19,842 bases of DNA from Sulfuricella sp. Its GTDB lineage: Bacteria > Pseudomonadota > Gammaproteobacteria > Burkholderiales > Sulfuricellaceae. Positions 1-5,931 of this stretch are shown piece after piece. The notes below the pieces were generated by a model that was given only the letters and a program-made list of their open reading frames with translations, ran no database searches and was not told where the DNA came from. The translations under genes were made by a program, and so were the position numbers. The stretch is taken from assembly GCA_030696235.1 (NCBI GenBank), contig JAUYSN010000102.1:1-19842 (forward strand), given 5' to 3'. Every line of letters starts with the position of its first letter. Position 1 is the stretch's first letter.

Positions 1-31
1 GTCGTGAGTTCGATCCTCATTCGGTCCACCA
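1..31 (+). tRNA. 3' end of a tRNA gene (truncated by the window edge)
   Basis: Only the T arm, acceptor strand and CCA tail are present. A 5-bp T stem (gtgag/ctcat with one G-U pair) encloses the canonical loop ttcgatc (9-15). It is followed by a 7-nt acceptor strand tcggtcc (21-27), discriminator A28 and an encoded CCA (29-31). The anticodon lies outside the window, so the isotype cannot be given. The sequence after it contains short tandem repeats typical of recombination targets, which makes this tRNA a plausible integration site. Confidence 0.8.
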
Positions 32-38
32 AGAACAC

Positions 39-68
39 TTCCAGAGAAGTCCAAAGAAGACCAGAACA
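39..68 (+). repeat. three tandem degenerate 10-bp repeats beside the tRNA
   Basis: Three consecutive units ttccagagaa (39-48), gtccaaagaa (49-58) and gaccagaaca (59-68) share the pattern nnCCAnAnnA. A related half unit, gtcca, ends the tRNA at 25-29. A 10-bp period places the units on one face of the helix. Clusters like this just outside a tRNA 3' end are common as arm-type binding sites of tyrosine recombinases. That role is inferred, since no integrase gene is visible in the window. Confidence 0.5.
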
Positions 69-93
69 CCTCGGTAAATAAAGGGTTTCTGGT

Positions 94-121
94 AAAAAAA
101 CCCCGCCAATAACAGGCGAGG
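94..121 (-). terminator. intrinsic terminator of the small membrane-protein gene
   Basis: Read on the minus strand, a 7-bp stem cctcgcc/ggcgggg (one G-U pair) with a 7-nt loop is followed by seven consecutive T residues (plus-strand a-run 94-100). It lies 22 bases after the stop codon of the minus-strand gene ending at 143, which supports that gene being real and separately transcribed. Confidence 0.75.
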
Positions 122-142
122 CTCCCCAACTTACCCAATCCC

Positions 143-256
143 CTAATCCCCACCAAATATTGCCTTCCCCACCAGCGAAAGTAGCCATAACCAAATAACC
201 CCTGCCAGGATGAGTAACATTGGAGCTGCAAACAACCAAAATAGGAAGGTCAGCAT
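143..256 (-). CDS. 37-aa hydrophobic membrane protein, unknown function
   Basis: A short reading frame runs from ATG (256-254) to TAG (145-143) and encodes 37 residues. The protein starts MLTFLFWLFAAPMLL and ends VGKAIFGGD. Residues 2-30 are almost wholly hydrophobic, rich in Leu, Trp, Phe and Ile, so it should form one transmembrane helix followed by a short polar tail with Lys31 and Asp37. A good ribosome site, AGGGG, sits 6 nt before the ATG, and a strong intrinsic terminator follows 22 nt after the stop. Ribosome site, membrane-type composition and terminator together make a real gene more likely than chance. I do not recognise the family. It could be an ordinary small membrane protein or a small hydrophobic toxin; the sequence does not decide between them. 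Confidence 0.6.
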   Translation of the reverse strand: MLTFLFWLFAAPMLLILAGVIWLWLLSLVGKAIFGGD

Positions 257-360
257 ATCGCACCCCTATTAACCTTGGCACCCGGATTCTGCAACCATCT
301 GCCGTTGCGCTCCCAGTGTTATGCCATCGATGCCGGTTTGGACGCGCTACGGCACGCACG
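257..360. other. intergenic region, divergent side of abiE and the small membrane gene
   Basis: No reading frame is convincing here. The stretch contains isolated copies of pieces of the abiE operator, ATCTGCCG at 297-304 and TGTTATG at 317-323. These suggest a second, decayed operator or a weak additional binding site. It should also hold the minus-strand promoter of the small membrane-protein gene, but I see no clear -35/-10 pair. Confidence 0.3.
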
Positions 361-404
361 TTCCATAACATCGGCAGATATTGACATCTGCCGATGTTAT
401 GGAA
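361..404 (+). promoter_or_regulatory. 19-bp perfect inverted repeat, probable AbiEi operator with promoter element
   Basis: Left arm ttccataacatcggcagat (361-379) and right arm atctgccgatgttatggaa (386-404) are perfect complements separated by 6 bp. A consensus -35 hexamer TTGACA lies at 381-386, in the centre of the dyad. A weak -10 candidate lies near 404-410. AbiEi-family antitoxins are known to repress their own operon by binding inverted repeats in the promoter, so this is the likely operator. Binding here would block the -35 element directly. Confidence 0.7.
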
Positions 405-1017
405 CACTATGCCCGACATGGACAACGTTGCCGAGAGGCTAATCGATCTGGCGCGATCCCAAGGGCTGATCCGCCCGTGTGATCTGGCACTGCTGGGAAT
501 CCCCCGGGTTTCCCTGACTCGTGCCGTCCGGCGTGGGCAGCTCGAACGAGTTGGCCGGGGGCTCTACGGGCTGCCCGGGCGCGATGTCTCGGCCCACGGA
601 TCGCTGGCGGAGGTGGCGCGCAGGGTGCCCAAGGGGGTCGTCTGCCTGCTGTCGGCACTCCGTTTTCATGGCCTGACCACCCAGGCCCCTTTCGAGGTAT
701 GGCTGGCCATCGAGAACAAGGCCATTGCGCCCAAGCTGGATTACCCGCCGCTGCGCATCGTGCGTTTCTCTGGTGCGGCGCTCACCGAGGGCGTCGAGGA
801 ACACATTGTGGATGGCGTGACCGTCCGCGTGACTGGCGTCGCCAAGACCGTCGCCGACTGCTTCAAGTACCGCAACAAGATCGGCCTCGATGTCGCCCTG
901 GAGGCGTTGCGCGAGGCCTGGCACGAGAAGCGCATGACCAGTGACGATATCTGGCGCTACGCCAAGGTCTGCCGTGTAGTCAACGTGATGCGCCCTTATC
1001 TGGAGAGCCTGGTATGA
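394..1017 (+). CDS. abiEi: AbiEi family antitoxin/autorepressor (type IV toxin-antitoxin)
   Basis: This 207-aa protein has the AbiEi layout. An N-terminal winged-helix part (about residues 10-65, including VSLTRAVRRGQLERVGRGLYG) should bind DNA. A C-terminal domain (about 75-205) contains the SALRFHGLTTQ and VAKTVADCFKYRNKIGLDVAL segments typical of the family. In studied AbiE systems this protein neutralises the AbiEii nucleotidyltransferase toxin without binding it stably, and represses the operon. Its stop overlaps the abiEii start in ATGA, indicating translational coupling. The start is uncertain. ATG 394 lies inside the right arm of the operator, and if the central TTGACA is the -35 element, transcription begins beyond it. 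ATG 409 (preceded by GGAA at 401-404) or ATG 418 would then be the true start, giving 202 or 199 aa. Confidence 0.88.
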   Translation: MLWNTMPDMDNVAERLIDLARSQGLIRPCDLALLGIPRVSLTRAVRRGQLERVGRGLYGLPGRDVSAHGSLAEVARRVPKGVVCLLSALRFHGLTTQAPFEVWLAIENKAIAPKLDYPPLRIVRFSGAALTEGVEEHIVDGVTVRVTGVAKTVADCFKYRNKIGLDVALEALREAWHEKRMTSDDIWRYAKVCRVVNVMRPYLESLV

Positions 1018-1934
1018 GTGTTCGGAACATTGGGGCGTCCATCCGTGATCGGCTGCTCAACAAGGCCCGGGCCGAGAAGCTGGACTACAACCTGCTGCTG
1101 ACCCGATACGCCTTGGAGCGCATGCTCTACCGTTTGAGCATCTCGGAACAGCGCGACCAGTTTCTGCTCAAGGGGGCGCTGCTGTTCGATCTATGGTTCG
1201 ACGTGCCTCATCGGCCGACCCATGACGCCGATTTCCTCGGTTTCGGATCAGCCGAGATTCCTCATCTGGAAGAAGTTTTTCGCAACATCAGCCGCATCGA
1301 GGTCGAAGATGGCATCGTGTTCCGGCCCGATTCGGTGAAGGCGGCCGAGATTCGCGAGGAGGCCAACTACGCTGGCATCCGGATCACCCTGATGGGCCTG
1401 CTGGATAGTGCCCGCTGCCCAGTACAGGTCGATGTCGGGTTCGGCGATGCGGTCGTGCCCGGCCCGGAGGATGTGCGTTACCCAATCATTTTGACAGGCA
1501 TGCCCGAACCGCAAATACGCGTCTATCCCCGTTACACCGTCGTCGCGGAAAAATTGGAGGCGCTGACATCGCTCGGCATGCTGAACAGCAGGATGAAGGA
1601 TTTCTTCGACCTCTGGGTGCTGGCGAAGCACTCCGACTTCGATGGCTCGGTTTTATCACAGGCGGTCGCGGCCACCTTCGAGCGTCGGCGCACACCCATT
1701 CCCCAAGGTGACCCTATTGGCTTTAGTGACGAGTTCATCAACAATGCCCAGAAGGAAAAGCAGTGGCAGGGATTCCTGCGCAAAAATGCCCTGGACCCGA
1801 TGCCGCTGGCGGTGGTGATCGTCGATCTGCGGGAATTTCTGCTGCCGGTGCTGGCGATAATCTCAACTCAAGGCAGCCTCGATATGGCCTGGCGGGCGGG
1901 AGAGGGATGGAGGCAGGTAGTGCAGCCAGTTTGA
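1014..1934 (+). CDS. abiEii: AbiEii nucleotidyltransferase toxin
   Basis: This 306-aa protein belongs to the AbiEii/DUF1814 family of nucleotidyltransferase-like toxins. These stop cell growth reversibly, and in plasmids and chromosomes they act in abortive infection or element maintenance. Visible family motifs are FLLKGALLFDLW (50-61), the acidic pair in THDADFLG (Asp71 and Asp73, metal-binding type), VQVDVGFGD (Asp140), AEKLEAL (178-184) and the hallmark SRMKDFFDLW (192-201). Length and motif set look complete, so the toxin should be active. It is co-transcribed with abiEi and the two overlap by 4 nt. The closest known relatives transfer nucleotides to tRNA or other acceptors. The substrate of this one cannot be read from sequence. 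Confidence 0.9.
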   Translation: MSVRNIGASIRDRLLNKARAEKLDYNLLLTRYALERMLYRLSISEQRDQFLLKGALLFDLWFDVPHRPTHDADFLGFGSAEIPHLEEVFRNISRIEVEDGIVFRPDSVKAAEIREEANYAGIRITLMGLLDSARCPVQVDVGFGDAVVPGPEDVRYPIILTGMPEPQIRVYPRYTVVAEKLEALTSLGMLNSRMKDFFDLWVLAKHSDFDGSVLSQAVAATFERRRTPIPQGDPIGFSDEFINNAQKEKQWQGFLRKNALDPMPLAVVIVDLREFLLPVLAIISTQGSLDMAWRAGEGWRQVVQPV

Positions 1935-2142
1935 TAGTACATTGGGGATCGAACCCCAGACTCAAAATCGAACCTGCTACGTGCTTGTATCTATGCCCCG
2001 CAACGACTTCAAGCTACAATTCTGGGACGAATGCACGATGATTTACTCTCATTACCGCCGTAGACGGTTTTGTGGAGGCGCCTCTGCACCACCAAAAACA
2101 CCAAGGCCACACTTGGCTCTGGCTTTTTTCGCATCCCGCTAA
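1935..2142. other. structured intergenic region, possible small RNA
   Basis: No convincing protein gene is visible. The stretch holds a perfect dyad (1943-1958), a -10-like TACAAT (2015-2020, no good -35), a small hairpin ACCG..CGGT (2054-2068), a perfect 10-bp palindrome GAGGCGCCTC (2075-2084) within a longer imperfect dyad (about 2067-2099), and a weak hairpin followed by six T residues (2104-2129). The series could be a roughly 100-nt structured transcript, or simply the 3' end of the abiE transcript. Confidence 0.3.
2104..2129 (+). terminator. weak intrinsic terminator after abiE
   Basis: A 6-bp stem (2104-2109 with 2120-2125, one G-U pair) and a 10-nt loop run into a T tract ending at 2129. 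It would end the abiEi-abiEii transcript, or a short RNA started near 2027, before the J-domain gene. The stem is short, so termination may be partial. Confidence 0.4.
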
Positions 2143-2196
2143 GTGCCCATACTGATGGGGGTTGGCGCAATTCAAAATGAAAACCAACGATCTGCA

Positions 2197-3321
2197 ATGA
2201 ACTTTTCTTACAATTCGATAAGCATAGCCCCCGATCAAGGCCAGCCCAATCTGACAAAAGCGCAAAAGGCCTTCAACAACCTGATCAAACAGGTCGAAAA
2301 GAAACGCGCCCAGCTCATGGCCTGGGAGACGGCCATTCCCTCCTTCCAACAAAAATACACCCGTGAATTGACCCCTCTGGTCGAAGCCTCGGCGGATATG
2401 CAGGTCGAGATGGTGCATTGCCTCGATCAGGTCAACGACCAAAAAGGGCTGACCAAAGCCGAGCGCCGCATGATTGCCGACCTGATCATTGAACTGGCGG
2501 GTACGTTGCTGGCTGAGCGCGACGATGAAAAGTTGAAGGCCCTCTACAACAAATACCACCATGTCGATTACGACAGCCAGGAAGCGGCCGACTTGGCCAG
2601 CATGAAAGCCCTGTTCGAGGAGATGACAGGTTTCGATCTGGGTGATGACGTGGACTTGCGCTCGCCCGAGGAAGTAATGCGCCGCGCGCAAGCACAGATG
2701 CAGGAAAAGCTGGCGCAAGAGGAAGCCACTCGCCAGGCACGGGAAGAACACAAGGCCAAGCGAAAGAAGTCGGCAAAACAAATCGCCAAGGAAGAGAAAC
2801 AGCAGGCCGAAGCGCAACAAATCAGACTATCCATCCGCGAGGTCTATCGCAAGCTGGCCAGCGCCCTGCACCCAGACCGTGAAACCGACCCGCAAGAGCG
2901 CGAGCGCAAAACGTCTTTGATGCAACGCGTCAATCAAGCCTATGAAAAAAACAACCTGCTGCAATTGCTGGAACTGCAACTGGAGTTGGAACACATCGAC
3001 CAAAGCCACATCAACAACCTCGGCGAAGAACGATTGGCGCACTACAACAAGATTCTGAAAGAACAGCTCCGCGAACTCGAGGACGAAATTATCCATGTCG
3101 AAGGCGACTTCAGGATGCGTTTCGGTATTGGTCCTTTCGTCCAATTATCCCCCGCCACCATCATGCGCCATCTCGCTACCGACATCGTTCTCACCCAGCA
3201 GGCAATACGCGACATGAAGAAAGACCTGGCCGATCTTCAGGACATCAAGAAGGCAAAAGCCTGGCTCAAGAAAATGCACCGTGGCTCGCGGATGGACTTT
3301 CTCGACGACATGCCATTCTGA
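2197..3321 (+). CDS. J-domain (DnaJ-like) co-chaperone with coiled-coil flanks
   Basis: The product is 374 aa from ATG 2197. Longer in-frame starts at GTG 2143 and ATG 2155 exist, and none has a clear ribosome site. A J-domain core lies internally: REVYRKLASALHPDRE carries the invariant HPD (residues 225-227 counted from 2197), followed by MQRVNQAYEKNNLLQLLELQ. J domains stimulate the ATPase of Hsp70 (DnaK) partners. Before it, about residues 155-210 are highly charged (many Glu, Lys and Gln) and predicted helical or coiled-coil. There is no Gly/Phe region or zinc finger, so this is a specialised, type III-like J protein. Its base composition is visibly more A-rich than the flanking abiE and jet genes, suggesting separate acquisition. 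Its client is unknown. Its position between two defence systems is suggestive only. Confidence 0.8.
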   Translation: MNFSYNSISIAPDQGQPNLTKAQKAFNNLIKQVEKKRAQLMAWETAIPSFQQKYTRELTPLVEASADMQVEMVHCLDQVNDQKGLTKAERRMIADLIIELAGTLLAERDDEKLKALYNKYHHVDYDSQEAADLASMKALFEEMTGFDLGDDVDLRSPEEVMRRAQAQMQEKLAQEEATRQAREEHKAKRKKSAKQIAKEEKQQAEAQQIRLSIREVYRKLASALHPDRETDPQERERKTSLMQRVNQAYEKNNLLQLLELQLELEHIDQSHINNLGEERLAHYNKILKEQLRELEDEIIHVEGDFRMRFGIGPFVQLSPATIMRHLATDIVLTQQAIRDMKKDLADLQDIKKAKAWLKKMHRGSRMDFLDDMPF

Positions 3322-3331
3322 CCCTTGTTGG

Positions 3332-3345
3332 TCCTTCTAGAAGGA
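3332..3345 (+). promoter_or_regulatory. 14-bp perfect palindrome covering the ribosome site of the next gene
   Basis: TCCTTCTAGAAGGA reads the same on both strands. Its right half supplies the Shine-Dalgarno AAGGA (3341-3345), 8 nt before ATG 3354. Outside it, TTGG (3328-3331) and CCAA (3349-3352) can extend the pairing with a 3-nt offset. In RNA this would form a hairpin that hides the ribosome site. Alternatively it is a dimeric repressor site. Confidence 0.4.
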
Positions 3346-3353
3346 ATGCCAAA

Positions 3354-3725
3354 ATGCATCAATATGACCCTGAGCGCGCACCGAATCCAGAGGAGTGGCT
3401 CGAACTCGACGAGCAGGAACGGATTTTTCTTATCGAAGAGCACCACCGCCACTCGCGAGCCAAACTTCCCAACCTCACCGCGCACGCCGTCTTTCATGCC
3501 GTCGTTGAGAACCAGATCGCTGAAGGGCTAGAGCCAGTATTGAGAGCAATGGCGCGCCTCACCAATGAAGGCCTGACTCGACATGACGCAGTCCACGCCA
3601 TTGCCTCCGTTGTCGCAGAGCACATTCACGACCTTTTCAAAACAAAGGACGATGCAACAACGTCCCAGGCTCGCTATTATGCGGCTGTCGGAAGGCTCAA
3701 TGCAAAAAGCTGGTATGGCGGCTAA
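3354..3725 (+). CDS. DUF1841-like conserved protein, unknown function
   Basis: This is a 123-aa acidic soluble protein with a clear ribosome site (AAGGA, 8 nt upstream). The pattern EEWLELDEQERIFLIEEHH near residues 13-31, AVFHAVVENQIAEGLEP (45-61) and EGLTRHDAVHAIASVVAEH (72-90) matches, from memory, small proteins annotated DUF1841. The family has no established function. There are no membrane segments. Several conserved His residues (HHRH, H44, H48, RHDAVH, EHIH) could bind metal, but that is a guess. It follows the J-domain gene by 32 nt and may be co-transcribed with it. It precedes the Wadjet operon by about 110 nt. Confidence 0.6.
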   Translation: MHQYDPERAPNPEEWLELDEQERIFLIEEHHRHSRAKLPNLTAHAVFHAVVENQIAEGLEPVLRAMARLTNEGLTRHDAVHAIASVVAEHIHDLFKTKDDATTSQARYYAAVGRLNAKSWYGG

Positions 3726-3731
3726 TACACC

Positions 3732-3842
3732 ATGAATGAACAGCAATCGATTTCCCCTCGTCGTCGCCTTCAAGAGCTTCTGACTAGCCCGGAGGTGCCA
3801 TCCAAGACATATGTCAGCATGCGCGCATCAGTGCTTCAATGA
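3732..3842 (+). CDS. 36-aa leader ORF translationally coupled to jetA
   Basis: An ATG at 3732 opens a 36-codon frame whose TGA (3840-3842) overlaps the jetA ATG (3839) as ATGA. The peptide starts MNEQQSISPRRRLQELL and is basic in its middle (RRR). jetA itself has no visible ribosome site in the 20 nt before its ATG, so re-initiation from this frame would explain how jetA is translated. The ribosome site of the small frame is also weak (GGCGG about 12 nt upstream). It could be a true small protein, the remnant of a longer gene cut short when the operon arrived, or a regulatory leader. I recognise no family with confidence. Confidence 0.45.
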   Translation: MNEQQSISPRRRLQELLTSPEVPSKTYVSMRASVLQ

Positions 3843-5293
3843 GCCTCGACTACGCCACCCTCGACCTGCTGCGCCAGAGCCACCCGGCTTGGCGGCTATT
3901 GCGCTCGGATCACGCGCCGCTGGTGGCGAGTTTTCTGCAGCGCGTGTTCGTCGCGCCCAATGTGAGGGTGATGGCGCAGGCGGATTTGGCCGAGGCGCTG
4001 GAAGACGAACTGTTTGCGCTGCGCGAGCGGCTGGGCACGGATGCCTTCCCCAAGTCCGCGCTGGATTACCTCAATGACTGGGCTGCCGCCGAGAAGGGCT
4101 GGCTGCGCAAGTTCTACGCCCACGGGTCGGACGAGCCGCATTTCGACCTGACCCCTTCGACCGAGAAGGCGATTACCTGGCTGGGGACGCTCACCGAGCG
4201 CAGCTTCGTGGGCACCGAGTCGCGCTTACTCACGCTGTTCGAGCTGCTCAAGCAGATGAGCAAGGGCTCCGAGACCGACCCGCAGGCACGCATTGCCGAA
4301 TTGCACAAGCGGCGCGACGAGATCGACGTCGAAATCGTCCGCGTTCTGGCAGGTGACATCCCGCTGCTGGACGACACGGCACTGAAAGACCGCTTTCAGC
4401 AATTCATGGCGCTGGCGCGCGAACTGCTCACCGATTTTCGCGAGGTGGAGCACAACTTTCGCGGGCTGGATCGGCGCGTGCGGGAACGCATCGCGCTGTG
4501 GCAGGGCTCAAAAGGGGCGCTACTGGAAGAGATCATGGGCGAGCGCGACGCGATTGCCGACTCCGACCAGGGCCGGAGCTTTCGCGCCTTTTGGGATTTC
4601 CTGATGTCCAGCAGCCGGCAGGAAGAGCTGTCGGCGCTGCTGGAGCGCGTCTTGACCCTGCCCCCGGTCGCCGAGCTCAAGCCCGACGCCCGCACCCGTC
4701 GCGTGCATTACGACTGGCTGGAGGCCGGCGAGCACACCCAGCGCACGGTGGCCCAGCTCTCGCAGCAGTTGCGGCGCTTTCTGGACGACCAGGCCTGGCT
4801 GGAGAACCGCCGCATCATGGATATCCTGCACGGCATCGAGGCCAAGGCACTGGCACTGCGGGAATCATTGCCGCCGGGTGAAGTGATGACCATAGCGGAC
4901 ACCGCTGCCGACATCGAGTTGCCGATGGAGCGGCCGCTCCACACCCCGGCCATCAAGCCGTTGATCGCCGATATCGAACTGGAGTCGGGCGACGCCGAAG
5001 TGGATGCGGCAGCGCTGTACTCGCAGATCGTGATCGACAAGGGCGCTTTGGCCAGGCATATCCGCCACGCCTTGCAGGATCGTTCGCAAGTCACCCTGCG
5101 CGAGCTGTGCGAGATGCAGCCGCTGCAGCACGGCCTGGCAGAGCTGGTGGCGTATTTGCAACTCGCGGGCGATACCTTCAAGACGGTGGTGGATGAAGAG
5201 GTGGTCGAAGAAATCGGCTGGAAACGTATAGGGCCGGATGGCCGGGAGCAGCTGAAGCAGGCGCGTTTGCCGCGCGTGATCTTTGTGAGGTAA
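3839..5293 (+). CDS. jetA: Wadjet subunit JetA (DUF3375, kleisin-like)
   Basis: This 484-aa protein has the DUF3375 signature: start MSLDYATLDLLRQSHPAWRLL, then LVASFLQRVF, LRKFYAHG..PHFDLTP and ALDYLNDWAAAEKGWLRKF. JetA is the kleisin (MukF/MksF-like) subunit. It bridges the heads of the JetC dimer and recruits JetB, forming the loop-extruding motor that senses circular plasmid DNA. The N-terminal third is a winged-helix dimerisation part. The middle (about 150-340) is long helices. The C-terminal segment (about 380-484) with EEVVEEIGWKRIGPDGRE is another winged-helix-like part contacting the ATPase head. Length is normal for the family. The start is fixed by the ATGA overlap with the 36-aa leader frame. 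Its TAA shares one base with the jetB ATG, so the two are translationally coupled. Confidence 0.93.
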   Translation: MSLDYATLDLLRQSHPAWRLLRSDHAPLVASFLQRVFVAPNVRVMAQADLAEALEDELFALRERLGTDAFPKSALDYLNDWAAAEKGWLRKFYAHGSDEPHFDLTPSTEKAITWLGTLTERSFVGTESRLLTLFELLKQMSKGSETDPQARIAELHKRRDEIDVEIVRVLAGDIPLLDDTALKDRFQQFMALARELLTDFREVEHNFRGLDRRVRERIALWQGSKGALLEEIMGERDAIADSDQGRSFRAFWDFLMSSSRQEELSALLERVLTLPPVAELKPDARTRRVHYDWLEAGEHTQRTVAQLSQQLRRFLDDQAWLENRRIMDILHGIEAKALALRESLPPGEVMTIADTAADIELPMERPLHTPAIKPLIADIELESGDAEVDAAALYSQIVIDKGALARHIRHALQDRSQVTLRELCEMQPLQHGLAELVAYLQLAGDTFKTVVDEEVVEEIGWKRIGPDGREQLKQARLPRVIFVR

Positions 5294-5931
5294 TGATGGC
5301 AGAACAAGAACCAGACAACGCTGTGGCAACGAACGACTTATCGGCCCTGGTCATCCTTTTGCTCAAAGGCGTGATCTATCAGGAAGCCGACGCCGGCCTC
5401 TGGAATGCCTTGCTCAACCTGCAAGCCCGGGTGCGCGACTACGTGGCGGTGCTGGGCCTGGAGCTGGCGCTTGACGAGGCCGAAGGCTATGCCTTCCTGC
5501 GCTCGCGCCCGGAAAGCGAGGATGACGCAGCGCCCAAGCTTCCACGCCTGGTGGCGAGGCGTCCGCTGTCGTTTACTGTAAGCCTGCTGCTGGCGCTGCT
5601 GCGCAAAAAGCTGGCCGAGTTCGACGCGAGCGGCGGCGACACGCGGCTGGTGCTCAGCCGCGACGAGGGCGTCGAACTGGTCCGGGTGTTCCTGCCCGAA
5701 AGCAGCAACGAGGCCAGGCTGATCGACCAGATCGAAACCCATCTCAACAAGATCGTGGAACTGGGATTCCTGCGCAGGCTGAAGCCGGGCACGGGACAAG
5801 CTGCCGTGTTCGAGGTGCGGCGCATTCTCAAGGCCTTTGTGGACGCGCAGTGGCTGGCGGATTTCGACGCGCGGCTGGCGGCGTATCAGGTTCAGCTCGG
5901 TGCGACCTCGGGAGGGGCTGCCGATGAATGA
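5293..5931 (+). CDS. jetB: Wadjet subunit JetB (DUF4194, MukE/MksE-like)
   Basis: This 212-aa protein matches DUF4194, the KITE-type winged-helix subunit of Wadjet. It binds the JetA kleisin and contacts DNA within the loop-extruding complex. Recognisable stretches are [20 protein letters not shown] (residues 14-33), [32 protein letters not shown] (84-104), and [21 protein letters not shown] followed by [16 protein letters not shown] near the C-terminus. Start is ATG 5293, overlapping the jetA stop by one base and preceded by GAGG; ATG 5296 is an equivalent second start. The stop overlaps jetC, whose ATG is at 5924, by 8 nt. Length and position between jetA and jetC are standard for type I Wadjet. 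Confidence 0.93.
   Translation: MMAEQEPDNAVATNDLSALVILLLKGVIYQEADAGLWNALLNLQARVRDYVAVLGLELALDEAEGYAFLRSRPESEDDAAPKLPRLVARRPLSFTVSLLLALLRKKLAEFDASGGDTRLVLSRDEGVELVRVFLPESSNEARLIDQIETHLNKIVELGFLRRLKPGTGQAAVFEVRRILKAFVDAQWLADFDARLAAYQVQLGATSGGAADE

Noticed and set aside
1943..1958. Dyad TGGGG-ATCGAA-CCCCA that resembles a tRNA T arm on the minus strand, considered as a second attachment site
   Set aside because: The loop is 6 nt when the stem is full, there is no matching acceptor strand or CCA, and it shares only the generic GTTCGATCC core with the tRNA at 1-31.
2014..2820. Minus-strand frame of 268 codons with a hydrophobic Leu/Phe-rich start
   Set aside because: It is the antisense of the charged Lys/Glu-rich part of the J-domain gene, since Lys/Glu codons read backwards give Phe/Leu. 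This explains the apparent membrane protein.
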